A stretch of DNA of 44,820 bases, taken from contig DUQI01000059.1 in the NCBI GenBank assembly GCA_012837885.1, positions 1 through 44,820 on the forward strand. The letters run 5' to 3'. The first letter of the stretch is position 1, and each line of letters opens with the position of its first letter. The DNA comes from Fastidiosipila sp. Its GTDB lineage: Bacteria; Bacillota; Clostridia; Saccharofermentanales; DTU023. Position numbers and translations under genes: made by a program. The notes under the pieces are model-generated. The model saw only the letters and a list, made by a program, of their open reading frames with translations, did not search any database and was not told where the DNA came from. This document shows positions 7,567-14,670 of the stretch, in pieces.

Positions 7567-7596
7567 ATTGTACCGATTCGGGTGACGCTATGCCAG
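7567..7596 (-). promoter_or_regulatory. VanZ operon promoter, apparently leaderless
   Basis: On the minus strand a -35-like CTGGCA (7596-7591) is followed after 18 bases by TACAAT (7572-7567). The ATG begins 7 bases after the -10, at the expected transcription start. The element overlaps the uppP promoter region on the other strand. Confidence 0.45.
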
Positions 7597-7610
7597 TACA
7601 GCGCTATAAT
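7582..7610 (+). promoter_or_regulatory. uppP promoter, apparently leaderless
   Basis: GTGACG (7582-7587), 17 bases, then a perfect TATAAT (7605-7610). The uppP ATG starts at 7618, where transcription should begin, and no Shine-Dalgarno sequence fits between. Confidence 0.6.
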
Positions 7611-7617
7611 TGATGCC

Positions 7618-8475
7618 ATGGTTTGGATAGACGTATTGAAAGCGCTGCTCTACGGCATCGTGGAAGGCATTACGGAATGGCTTCCGGTCAGTAGCACAGG
7701 GCATCTCATCTTATTGGAAAACTGGCTGCCACTCGGACAAGGAGCCGATTTCTTCTCCTTGTTTTTGGTCGTCATCCAGTTCGGCGCGATCCTCGCGGTC
7801 GTCTTCTTGTTCTTCAGCGAACTCTGGCCGTTTTTATCCCGCTCCGCCACAGCAGGAGAGGGCACGATGGCCTTGGGACCGCTCCGGATGGACAAGGGAA
7901 AACTGAGTCTTTGGGCAAAGATTTTAGTCGCCTGCGTACCGGCCGTGATCATCGGGTTACTGTTCGACGACTTCATCGAAGAACACCTGCACAATCATGT
8001 GACGGTCGCGATCATGTTGATCGTGGTCGGTGCGATGTTTATCGTTGCCGAGCACCTGAATCGGAATAAACGACCTGACGTCCTGACGTTATCCGAAATC
8101 ACCTATAAGCACGCGATCATCATCGGTTTGTTCCAAGTCATCGCCGCTGTGCTGCCCGGGACATCCCGTTCCGGTGCGACGATTTTAGGCGCCATCCTGA
8201 TCGGTCTTTCGCGTCAGAACGCGGCAAAGTTCACCTTCTTTTTAGCCGTTCCGGTGATGCTCGGAGCGAGCCTCCTGCGTTTTCTTCGACTCGGCTTTTC
8301 CTATACGGGAGGTCAATGGCTCGTCTTGTTCATCGGCACGGCCGTCTCGTTTTTAGTATCGATGTTCGCCGTGAAGTTCCTTTTGAACTATGTCAGAAAC
8401 CGAGATTTCAAACCGTTCGCCTATTATCGAATCGCGCTCGGTGTTCTTGTCTTACTGGTGTTTTTTATCTCCTGA
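7618..8475 (+). CDS. uppP: Undecaprenyl-diphosphate phosphatase UppP/BacA
   Basis: A 285-residue polytopic membrane enzyme that dephosphorylates undecaprenyl diphosphate, recycling the lipid carrier for peptidoglycan and other envelope polymers and giving bacitracin tolerance. Both signature motifs are intact: GIVEGITEWLPVSSTGHLIL at the N-terminus and PGTSRSGATI at about residue 180, carrying the catalytic Glu, Ser and Arg. The start at 7618 fits the family N-terminus. The gene overlaps the 3' end of the convergent DUF2752 gene by 11 bases. The neighbouring VanZ protein is also envelope related. Function is confident. Confidence 0.93.
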   Translation: MVWIDVLKALLYGIVEGITEWLPVSSTGHLILLENWLPLGQGADFFSLFLVVIQFGAILAVVFLFFSELWPFLSRSATAGEGTMALGPLRMDKGKLSLWAKILVACVPAVIIGLLFDDFIEEHLHNHVTVAIMLIVVGAMFIVAEHLNRNKRPDVLTLSEITYKHAIIIGLFQVIAAVLPGTSRSGATILGAILIGLSRQNAAKFTFFLAVPVMLGASLLRFLRLGFSYTGGQWLVLFIGTAVSFLVSMFAVKFLLNYVRNRDFKPFAYYRIALGVLVLLVFFIS

Positions 8476-8932
8476 AAAATGCCAGTATCGTCTGCACGAT
8501 GAGCGGGATGATCGCACGGTCATTCCAGCTTAGAGGTTCCTTAGTCGGGAAAAGCCATATCATGCGGACAATATAGACGGCGAAGACGAGTGAGACGACC
8601 GCCAGTCCGGCAAGACGTAAATGCTTGGTCGGCCAGACGAAGTGCTCCGGATCTCGCCGCCGCTTCAGAAACAGAAAGACCGCCCAGATGACGCTGGCGA
8701 TGGCGAGAGGAATGAAGATGAAGATGAGCGGATGCATCTGCCAGGCGCGTGCCGCATCGCCTCGAATCAAGCCCTGAAACGCACGGGTCATACCGCAGGT
8801 CGGACACGGAAAGCCGAAGATATCACGCCAGAAACAGTCCGCCAAAAAGAGCCCCGGCACGGAGCCGAGCAAAAAGACGGCAATGGGGATCAGCCAGTAA
8901 GACCTTTGACGTTTCTCTTCCATACTGAACAT
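8465..8932 (-). CDS. DUF2752 membrane protein
   Basis: A 155-residue protein with three to four hydrophobic segments and the family hallmark FGFPCPTCGMTRA, a conserved CPxCG motif just before a membrane helix, followed by a second segment starting near HPLIF. DUF2752 proteins are small membrane proteins of unknown function, often near envelope or type VII/DUF4190 genes; a DUF4190 gene stands next to it, divergently. An alternative start at 8923 gives MEEKR and would sit 7 bases after a minus-strand TACAAT (8936-8931), the same leaderless spacing as uppP and VanZ. The start at 8932 has AGAAGG unusually close. Family call good, start uncertain. Confidence 0.8.
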   Translation of the reverse strand: MFSMEEKRQRSYWLIPIAVFLLGSVPGLFLADCFWRDIFGFPCPTCGMTRAFQGLIRGDAARAWQMHPLIFIFIPLAIASVIWAVFLFLKRRRDPEHFVWPTKHLRLAGLAVVSLVFAVYIVRMIWLFPTKEPLSWNDRAIIPLIVQTILAFFRR

Positions 8933-8960
8933 TGTACCTTCTGCTACAACGTATGAAATC

Positions 8961-8990
8961 TTGCTAAGCGGGATGATTATAGCCTACACT
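8961..8990 (+). promoter_or_regulatory. Promoter of the DUF4190 membrane-protein run
   Basis: TTGCTA (8961-8966), 18 bases, then TACACT (8985-8990). This leaves a leader of about 70 bases with GGAGGAAAACGAA before the DUF4190 start. Confidence 0.5.
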
Positions 8991-9064
8991 GCAAGCAATG
9001 GATAAGTGTCGCCGCATAACGCTACGCGTGACGGGGACCAAAGCCGATTTCGGAGGAAAACGAA

Positions 9065-9742
9065 ATGGATGAGAACGAAAAATATGTGCCGGAAAATCCT
9101 GCACTTGAACCTGAATTACGAGAAGTACCTGAAGTACCGGAAGTTGTTGAAGAAAATGTAGAGCCGATCCCGCTCGATCCGCCGGTGGCAGAACCGGTCG
9201 TTTTACCGCCTGTCGATCCGATGCTCGGTCCTGTGTCGGGCGTCGTACCGGAAGCATCGCATGAAGCGGTGACGAAGCGGATCGTGGAAGAGCCGTTTCC
9301 CGAGGAAGTACATCGGGAAGAGACATATGTGCGTGAAGAGCCGGAGCGTGTAAAACGCGGCCCGACGGCTGAAGAGATCCGCGACTATCGTCTCAATCAG
9401 CCGAGACCGAGTAAATACAATCAGCCGCGTTCCGACATCGATCCGGCGAGACAGTCGCCGAATACGAGAGCCAGTATGGCAATCGCCGGCTTTATTCTTG
9501 GTCTGCTCGGTCTATTGCTGTTTTGGATTCCTTATGTCGGATTCGTGTTACCGGTGTTGGCCGTGTTATTCGGGGCGATCGGCCTTGTCCAGAGTCAGTC
9601 GCAACCGGGACAATACGGCGGCCGCGGTTTTGCAATCGCCGGCATCGTCCTCGGTTTGATCGGTCTTGGTCTCGCGTTCCTCACCTTGTCGATTCTCGGC
9701 TGTGTCGTTGACTGGTTCCGCGCGGCATTCCAATTCAGGTGA
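9065..9742 (+). CDS. DUF4190 protein with long acidic proline-rich N-terminus
   Basis: A 225-residue protein in two parts. Residues 1 to about 135 are disordered, full of Glu, Pro and Val with short repeats of the type EVPEVVEENVEP, and become more basic towards the end. Residues about 138-225 form two long hydrophobic hairpins matching DUF4190: MAIAGFILGLLGLLLFWIPY and GRGFAIAGIVLGLIGLG. DUF4190 proteins are membrane proteins of unknown function with a cytoplasmic tail. The gene begins after GGAGGAAAACGAA and its stop overlaps the next start as GTGA, so it is coupled to the Lgt-like gene. Confidence 0.75.
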   Translation: MDENEKYVPENPALEPELREVPEVPEVVEENVEPIPLDPPVAEPVVLPPVDPMLGPVSGVVPEASHEAVTKRIVEEPFPEEVHREETYVREEPERVKRGPTAEEIRDYRLNQPRPSKYNQPRSDIDPARQSPNTRASMAIAGFILGLLGLLLFWIPYVGFVLPVLAVLFGAIGLVQSQSQPGQYGGRGFAIAGIVLGLIGLGLAFLTLSILGCVVDWFRAAFQFR

Positions 9743-10518
9743 GACCGACTGTCGATATCTTCGGGCGTCAAATCGCGACGTATGGCCTGCTTTTCGTGGC
9801 AGGCCTTTATTTAGCGCTGGCGCTCTTTGTTTTTTTCGCGCCGCGGCGCGGCATCAATCGTGCGCGCGCCTTTTTAGTCGCTGTGTTGGGTATTATCGGC
9901 GGCCTGATCGGCGCACGTCTCTTATTCGTTATAAGCCACGCCGGGTTGTTGGCCGAGGCGGTCTCGGTCGGCGAATGGACGCTCGTCTTGCGCCTCTTTT
10001 TCGAAGGTGGCCTCGTCTTTTTCGGCGGCTTGATCGGCGGTCTTTTGACCGCGCTTCTGGCCGCTGCCAAATTGAAGCTGCCGCGTATTGATCTCGCCGA
10101 TGTGGCGGCTCCGGCCGTCTCTCTCGGTCAGGCGATCGGTCGGGTCGGCTGTCATTTTGCCGGCTGTTGTTACGGTGTCGAAAGCGACACCTGCGGGATC
10201 GTTTTTCCGGAAGGCGGACTGGCGCCGCACGGTGTATCGCTTTTCCCGACGCAGCTAACCGAGTCGTTCTTCATGTTGCTTTTGGCCGGCGTACTCGTCC
10301 TGGTCATGCTGCGCGGCAAAAGAGGTCTCGCCGCCTCTTTGTACCTGATCGCGTACGGTGTCTTTCGCTTTATCATCGAGTTTTTCCGCGGTGATCAGAT
10401 AAGAGGATTTTTGGGACCGTTGTCGACGTCGCAGTGGATCGCGCTCGGCGCATTCGCCTTCGGAATCTGGCTGTTTATAAGAAACAAGAAGCGCGCGGCT
10501 TGTCGCACAGACGAATGA
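9739..10518 (+). CDS. Lgt-like membrane protein lacking key catalytic residues
   Basis: A 259-residue seven-helix protein of the prolipoprotein diacylglyceryl transferase superfamily: TYGLLFVAG near residue 14, EGGLVFFGGLIGG at 89-101, GQAIGRVGCHFAGCCYG at 130-146, LFPTQLTESF, and AYGVFRFIIEFFRGD near the C-terminus. True Lgt transfers diacylglycerol to the lipobox cysteine. Here the essential His of GGMSFHGG is Phe95, and the Asn of GRxGNF is Cys138; Arg135 is kept. A Cys-rich GCHFAGCCYG version occurs in Lgt-like paralogues of unknown role. The start is GTG overlapping the DUF4190 stop. It is probably not the housekeeping Lgt. Confidence 0.72.
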   Translation: MRPTVDIFGRQIATYGLLFVAGLYLALALFVFFAPRRGINRARAFLVAVLGIIGGLIGARLLFVISHAGLLAEAVSVGEWTLVLRLFFEGGLVFFGGLIGGLLTALLAAAKLKLPRIDLADVAAPAVSLGQAIGRVGCHFAGCCYGVESDTCGIVFPEGGLAPHGVSLFPTQLTESFFMLLLAGVLVLVMLRGKRGLAASLYLIAYGVFRFIIEFFRGDQIRGFLGPLSTSQWIALGAFAFGIWLFIRNKKRAACRTDE

Positions 10519-10553
10519 TGTTTACACTATACGGAGGATGAGGAGGCAGAACC

Positions 10554-11435
10554 GTGAACGATGATTATGATCCTAAGTTTGATACGTTAAGTGATCTCGA
10601 TTTTCGCGAGGGTGAAGATTACAGTGACTTCTCTCATCGACCGAATAAACCCGGTTTGATGGGCGATATCCTGACGGCGATCAAGGTGATGATTAACGAG
10701 CGCACGGTGGTGCCTCTGGCAAAACCGCAGGTCAGTGGAAACGTTCGTCTTTTCACCTACGCCATGTATCCGCTCGTCGGCTTGATCATCGGCATTGTGA
10801 TGATGATCTGGGTAAATATCGCCTACGTCATCCCGTTGTCGATTTTCCTAACCGCTCTGATCGGAGTCATTTTAGTGTACGCCGTTCAGGCCGGCCATCC
10901 GTTGATCGGCTTTGGTCAGGCGGCGGATGCACTGTTTTCCAGTCGCAGAAAAGAGACGAAGATGCGCATCCTGATGGGCAGGACACTTCGCCCGTCGGCG
11001 GTGTTTGCCGCGCTCTTGTTGGCGGCAGGCCAACTGGTCGCATTCTTTTACCTCTTTATTCGCATGTCCATTTGGCGCGGGCTGTTTTCGATGCTCGCCG
11101 TGTTCATTCTGTCGCGCGCGCTCGGTTCTTTACTGACTCTCAGTCTGGCACCGCTCGAGCCGGAAGAAGACGGTGATATGAAAACACTGAGAACGGTCCA
11201 GACGATCCTCTATGCGATGATCGCGCTGTCGGCCGTCGGTTTGATTTTGACCGGCTCCTGGTCAGCCCTGGTCAGCATCGTCGTGATCGGCTTGACGCAG
11301 GTGCTCTGCCATAGTCATTTCAATACACGCTATCGCGGTATCACACGTAAGATGAGTAAATTCATGGTGGCCGCATCAGAGACGCTCGGCTTGCTGGCGC
11401 TGATTTTGCCGCTCGGCACATTTCTCTGGAAGTAA
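10554..11435 (+). CDS. Divergent CobS (cobalamin synthase) homologue, probably catalytically dead
   Basis: A 293-residue polytopic membrane protein that follows CobS along its length. MYPLVGLIIG (71-80) matches the CobS FPLIGLLLG segment. AGHPLIGFGQAADALFSS followed by RRKETKMRILMGRT (113-144) lines up with GGFHLDGLADTCDGVFSA and the MLEIMRDSR helix. RGITRKM and ASETLGLLALI (261-284) match GGQTGD and the terminal helix. CobS joins adenosylcobinamide-GDP to alpha-ribazole. The metal-binding Asp cluster of HLDGLADTxDG is reduced to one Asp and GGxTGD has become RGITRK, so catalysis is unlikely. An acidic 35-residue N-terminal extension is added. The GTG start has AGGAGG 7 bases before it. No other cobalamin gene is in the window except the adjacent CbiB-like one. 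Confidence 0.65.
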   Translation: MNDDYDPKFDTLSDLDFREGEDYSDFSHRPNKPGLMGDILTAIKVMINERTVVPLAKPQVSGNVRLFTYAMYPLVGLIIGIVMMIWVNIAYVIPLSIFLTALIGVILVYAVQAGHPLIGFGQAADALFSSRRKETKMRILMGRTLRPSAVFAALLLAAGQLVAFFYLFIRMSIWRGLFSMLAVFILSRALGSLLTLSLAPLEPEEDGDMKTLRTVQTILYAMIALSAVGLILTGSWSALVSIVVIGLTQVLCHSHFNTRYRGITRKMSKFMVAASETLGLLALILPLGTFLWK

Positions 11436-11461
11436 AAGGGAAGGAACTGGGCGCATCATAA

Positions 11462-12292
11462 ATGCTCGATATCGTATTGCAATTTATTAAGGCGTCGTGG
11501 AGACCGATGCCGTGGGTCGTTCTGACGGCATTTATCCTCGAGTATCTGCTACAGATCGCCGGTCTCAAGAGCGCCTGGCTGATTCGCCGACCGAGGCGCA
11601 AGAGTCGGACGCGTCCGCCGAGACCGCTCGATCCGACGGCGGCGTTTTTTCTCGGCTTTTTTCTGTCGCTGATTACGCTCGCCGCGATTTTCGCCGCGTA
11701 CTATTTTGTCAATATCTGGCTGTCGCTTGCGCTGCAGGCGTTGATCGGGGCGTTTTTGCTCGATAACCGGCGTCTCTTCGCGGTGTCGGATCGAATTGCG
11801 TTTTTTCTCGCCAATAACCGGATGAAAGCGAGCACCACGCTGCTCAGCCGCTTCGTCGGCAGGAATGTGTCGCGCCTGAACGCCCACGAAATGATCGGAT
11901 TGACGATGAACGCCGGGAAAGCGGCTCTGCCGGCTGCCTCGATCGCCCCGCTTTTAGCCTTGGCTCTGGGTGGTGCACCACTGATGATGCTGGTCAAAAT
12001 TGTGATGATTTTCGATTGGAAACGGCGCGATCCGCTTTCCGTGAAACCGCGACATCCGCTGGTACGCATGATTCAGGGACCTGCGTCCTGGTTAACGCGT
12101 GGTATGCTGGCACTTTCTGCCCAGGTGATGGGGTTTGTCTACCGGCAGACACCGGTCTCCGGTATTCGTTATATGCTGTCGGATTTGGAGCGAAACAACC
12201 GGCACCTCTTGATCACGTCATTGATCATGATGATCGTGTGTGTCGATCTTCTCATTATCGCAAGACTGGTGATAAGTTTAACGGGCGGATAA
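11462..12292 (+). CDS. Divergent CbiB/CobD homologue, probably catalytically dead
   Basis: A 276-residue membrane protein matching adenosylcobinamide-phosphate synthase CbiB. SWRPMPWVVL (12-21) sits where CbiB has the GDPxxxPHPV segment. LSRFVGRNVSRLNAHEM (128-144) matches LSWIVGRDTSQL. IAPLLALALGGAPLMMLVKIVMIFDWKR (161-188) matches IAPLFFLFLGGAPLAMAYKAVNTLD, in two pieces of identical spacing. The C-terminal SDLERNNRHLLITSLIMM resembles the CbiB terminal helix. The conserved ETxAENxxDG stretch is replaced by MNAGKAALPAAS, VGRD is VGRN and TLDSMVGY is IFDWKRRD, so the synthase active site is gone. A basic insertion RRPRRKSRTRPPR lies near residue 42. It directly follows the CobS-like gene, its partner in cobalamin synthesis, and overlaps the convergent SGNH gene by 38 bases. 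Confidence 0.65.
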   Translation: MLDIVLQFIKASWRPMPWVVLTAFILEYLLQIAGLKSAWLIRRPRRKSRTRPPRPLDPTAAFFLGFFLSLITLAAIFAAYYFVNIWLSLALQALIGAFLLDNRRLFAVSDRIAFFLANNRMKASTTLLSRFVGRNVSRLNAHEMIGLTMNAGKAALPAASIAPLLALALGGAPLMMLVKIVMIFDWKRRDPLSVKPRHPLVRMIQGPASWLTRGMLALSAQVMGFVYRQTPVSGIRYMLSDLERNNRHLLITSLIMMIVCVDLLIIARLVISLTGG

Positions 12293-12956
12293 AGTCTAAA
12301 ATAATCTTGAGAATCAGCTGATGACCTTTTTCATTCGGATGCATACCGTCGTCACAGAGTAGATCGCGGTAGTCTCGGCGTACCAAGAACCGGCTTCTGA
12401 CATCGATCACCGGCACATTTTTCTCTCTGGACATTTTCATCACCGCCATATTGTACGATTCATGCCAGCGATAGATGGTGTCTTTGTAGCCGCCGAGCCA
12501 ACGTAGGATGGCGTCGGCGTCGAGCCCCTGGCTGATCGTGGCGAAGAAACGGTCGGCATCGAGCGGCGGCAGCGACATCAGAGCCGGCGTGATATGCCGC
12601 GCCCGAAGATCATCGATCAGGGCTTCGTAACGCGCGATGAACTCATCGATCGTGGTATTTGGCAAATGATGGCCTTCGGGGTTTTGGGCGATCGCCTGCC
12701 AGTCGAAATCGCAGTCGTTACCGCCGAACTCGAGCAGGGCATACGTGTATTCGTCGAGCGTATCTTTACGGCGTAAAAACTGTTGTTCGCCTTTATTGAT
12801 CGTCGCGCCAAAGACGGCACAGTTCGTCACGTCGAGTTTAGTCGCCCGCATGAAACGTGAGGTGACACTGTCTTTCAACAGTTGATAACGCTTTTTGAGA
12901 CTGTCAAAAACGACACCTTTCATAACTGAATCGCCGAGGACGAGTATGCGCGACAT
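12255..12956 (-). CDS. SGNH/GDSL hydrolase
   Basis: A 233-residue esterase-type protein. Block I is VLGDSVMKG with the nucleophile Ser, block III is GGNDCDFDW with the Asn, and block V is DGMHPNEKGH with catalytic Asp and His. The block II Gly lies in CAVFGATINKG. There is no signal peptide, so it probably acts in the cytoplasm. SGNH hydrolases deacylate lipids, carbohydrates or thioesters and the substrate cannot be told here. It starts after AAGGGAG with a good promoter upstream and ends inside the CbiB-like gene on the other strand. Confidence 0.82.
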   Translation of the reverse strand: MSRILVLGDSVMKGVVFDSLKKRYQLLKDSVTSRFMRATKLDVTNCAVFGATINKGEQQFLRRKDTLDEYTYALLEFGGNDCDFDWQAIAQNPEGHHLPNTTIDEFIARYEALIDDLRARHITPALMSLPPLDADRFFATISQGLDADAILRWLGGYKDTIYRWHESYNMAVMKMSREKNVPVIDVRSRFLVRRDYRDLLCDDGMHPNEKGHQLILKIILDFIRPLNLSPVLR

Positions 12957-12985
12957 ATTTAAAACTCCCTTATATGGTTTTAATA

Positions 12986-13014
12986 ACTATATCATGAGGT
13001 ATCGGGTATGTAAA
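12986..13014 (-). promoter_or_regulatory. Promoter of the SGNH hydrolase gene
   Basis: On the minus strand TTTACA (13014-13009), 17 bases, TATAGT (12991-12986). A leader of about 25 bases follows with AAGGGAG before the ATG. Confidence 0.65.
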
Positions 13015-13039
13015 GCAATGTATAGCCGTATTTTCATGC

Positions 13040-13105
13040 TACACTTGACCTGATCGGGAGGAGACTTTCTTGATGATTAACGCATGGACGAGGGATGATT
13101 TGTGA
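13040..13105 (+). CDS. Possible 10-codon leader ORF coupled to the DUF1836 gene
   Basis: After a -10-like TACACT (13040-13045; preceded by TG, an extended -10) comes the strong ribosome site GGGAGGAG, then an ATG at 13073. It opens a 10-codon frame MINAWTRDDL ending in TGA (13103-13105), whose first two bases are the last two of the DUF1836 GTG. The best ribosome site of the locus therefore serves the short frame, and the main gene would be translated by coupling. Alternatively one base has been lost and these ten residues were once the N-terminus of the DUF1836 protein. Confidence 0.4.
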
Positions 13106-13668
13106 ACGAAATAGATGCGATACGCAGCGACTTTACCGATAAACGGCCGCAGACCTGGCAGAATCTCCCCGATCTCGATCTCTATATGGATCAGGTGATC
13201 GCTTTTTTGGGACGCACCCAGCTCGCCCCGGAAGACAGTCAGAAGCTGACGGCTGCCATGGTCAACAACTATGTCAAAGAAGGGCTGCTGCCGCGTGCCA
13301 AGGGCAAGCGCTATGAAAGAGATCATGTGGCGCTCTTACAGATCTTCGTCGCATTAAAGGAAGTCGTCACGGTGAAAGAGGCCGGCACGTTGCTGAACTC
13401 CTATATCGCCGATGCCGCCGTCGAAGATCGCTATGACCAGGTGTTGGCCGAACTCGGCGGCATCCTCGACGAGACGGTCTCCAGACTGCCGGAAGACGAT
13501 TCGAAAGAAGCGTTGGTCGAAGCGGCTTTGACGTTTGCCCTGGACAGTTACGCGAACAAGATGGCGTGTCAGCGCCTGATCGAGATCTTGAACCGGCAGA
13601 TGGCGGAAGAAGCGGAGCTGGAAAAAGCGAAGCAAGATAAGAAAAACGAAAAGCAAGACAAGAAGTAG
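13102..13668 (+). CDS. DUF1836 family protein, putative MerR-like regulator
   Basis: A 188-residue helical protein. The pattern LPDLDLYMDQVIAFLGRTQ, KLTAAMVNNYVKEGLLP and RYERDHVALLQIFVALKEV is that of DUF1836, whose N-terminal part resembles a MerR-type helix-turn-helix in which MVNNYVKEGLLP is the recognition region. The C-terminus is a charged Glu/Lys tail. Function in the family is not established; a DNA-binding role is inferred. The GTG start overlaps a short upstream frame. The stop lies 9 bases before the glycosyltransferase start, suggesting one transcript. Confidence 0.72.
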   Translation: MNEIDAIRSDFTDKRPQTWQNLPDLDLYMDQVIAFLGRTQLAPEDSQKLTAAMVNNYVKEGLLPRAKGKRYERDHVALLQIFVALKEVVTVKEAGTLLNSYIADAAVEDRYDQVLAELGGILDETVSRLPEDDSKEALVEAALTFALDSYANKMACQRLIEILNRQMAEEAELEKAKQDKKNEKQDKK

Positions 13669-13677
13669 GGGATGGTT

Positions 13678-14649
13678 ATGAGTAAGGTCCTGTCAGTGGT
13701 CGTGCCCGTATTCAATGAAGAAGAAGTGATCGAGACGACGCACGGGCGTCTCGTCTCGGTGCTCGATAGCCTGTCGTTGCCTTATGAGATTATCTACATC
13801 GATGACGGCAGCAAGGATAAGACGGTCGAGATCATTACGCCCTGGACAAGGGAGGGGGACGAAGTCAAGCTCCTGACGTTTTCGAGAAACTTCGGTCACC
13901 AGACGGCGATCACCTGCGGCATGGACTATGCCTCAGGTGAGGCCATCGTGATTATCGATGCCGATTTGCAGGATCCGCCCGAAGTGATCCCCGATATGAT
14001 CGCCAAATGGCGGGAGGGCTATGAGGTCGTCTACGGTAAAAGAAGCACGCGAGAAGGGGAGACGGTATTTAAAAAATGGAGCGCCAAGACGTTTTATCGT
14101 TTCTTGCACCGGATGAGTGACGTCGAGATTCCGACCGATGTTGGCGATTTTCGTCTGATCGATCGTAAAGTACGTGACGTCCTGCTCCGTATTCCCGAGC
14201 ATAACCGCTATGTGCGCGGCCTGATCGCCTGGCTCGGTTTCCGTCAGACCTACGTCTTGTTTGAGCGGCAGGCACGTGCCGCCGGCGTCACCAAGTACCC
14301 GCTGAAGAAGATGCTGAAGCTCGCGGGCGACGGCATCACCTCCTTTTCCTATAAACCTCTGAGGATTGCGACGACGATCGGGCTTTCCCTTTCCGCCTTC
14401 GGCTTTTTGTTCTTTCTCTTTGTCTTCATATCCAGGTTATTCAACCTGCAGGTTATGGAACCAGGTTACGCGACCTTGATGTGCGTGATCCTCTTTTTCT
14501 TCGGCATCGTCTTGATTATGCTCGGGATCATCGGCGAGTATATCGGGCGCATATTCGAGGAGGTGAAGGGACGCCCCCTGTATATTGTCGACAAGAAAAA
14601 AGGGGTGTTTTTTGAAAAAGGGAGGGATCATATCCCTGGCGGTCAATGA
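13678..14649 (+). CDS. GtrB/DPM1-type undecaprenyl-phosphate glycosyltransferase
   Basis: A 323-residue family 2 glycosyltransferase. The GT-A domain shows SVVVPVFNEEEV, YIDDGSKDKT and the metal-binding DADLQDPPE, then VGDFRLIDRKV. Two long C-terminal hydrophobic helices (from about residue 228) anchor it, as in GtrB and polyisoprenyl-phosphate hexose synthases. It should load a sugar on undecaprenyl phosphate at the inner membrane face for use in envelope glycosylation. The start at 13678 is preferred over the ATG at 13672 because AGGGG then has normal spacing. A GtrA flippase-type gene, its usual partner, is about 14 kb away at 28.9 kb. Confidence 0.85.
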   Translation: MSKVLSVVVPVFNEEEVIETTHGRLVSVLDSLSLPYEIIYIDDGSKDKTVEIITPWTREGDEVKLLTFSRNFGHQTAITCGMDYASGEAIVIIDADLQDPPEVIPDMIAKWREGYEVVYGKRSTREGETVFKKWSAKTFYRFLHRMSDVEIPTDVGDFRLIDRKVRDVLLRIPEHNRYVRGLIAWLGFRQTYVLFERQARAAGVTKYPLKKMLKLAGDGITSFSYKPLRIATTIGLSLSAFGFLFFLFVFISRLFNLQVMEPGYATLMCVILFFFGIVLIMLGIIGEYIGRIFEEVKGRPLYIVDKKKGVFFEKGRDHIPGGQ

Positions 14650-14670
14650 GCGTTTAAGTGAGGACAAACG

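Noticed and set aside
13672-13677. ATG at 13672 as start of the glycosyltransferase
   Set aside because: AGGGG abuts this ATG; the next in-frame ATG at 13678 has proper spacing and the usual N-terminus.
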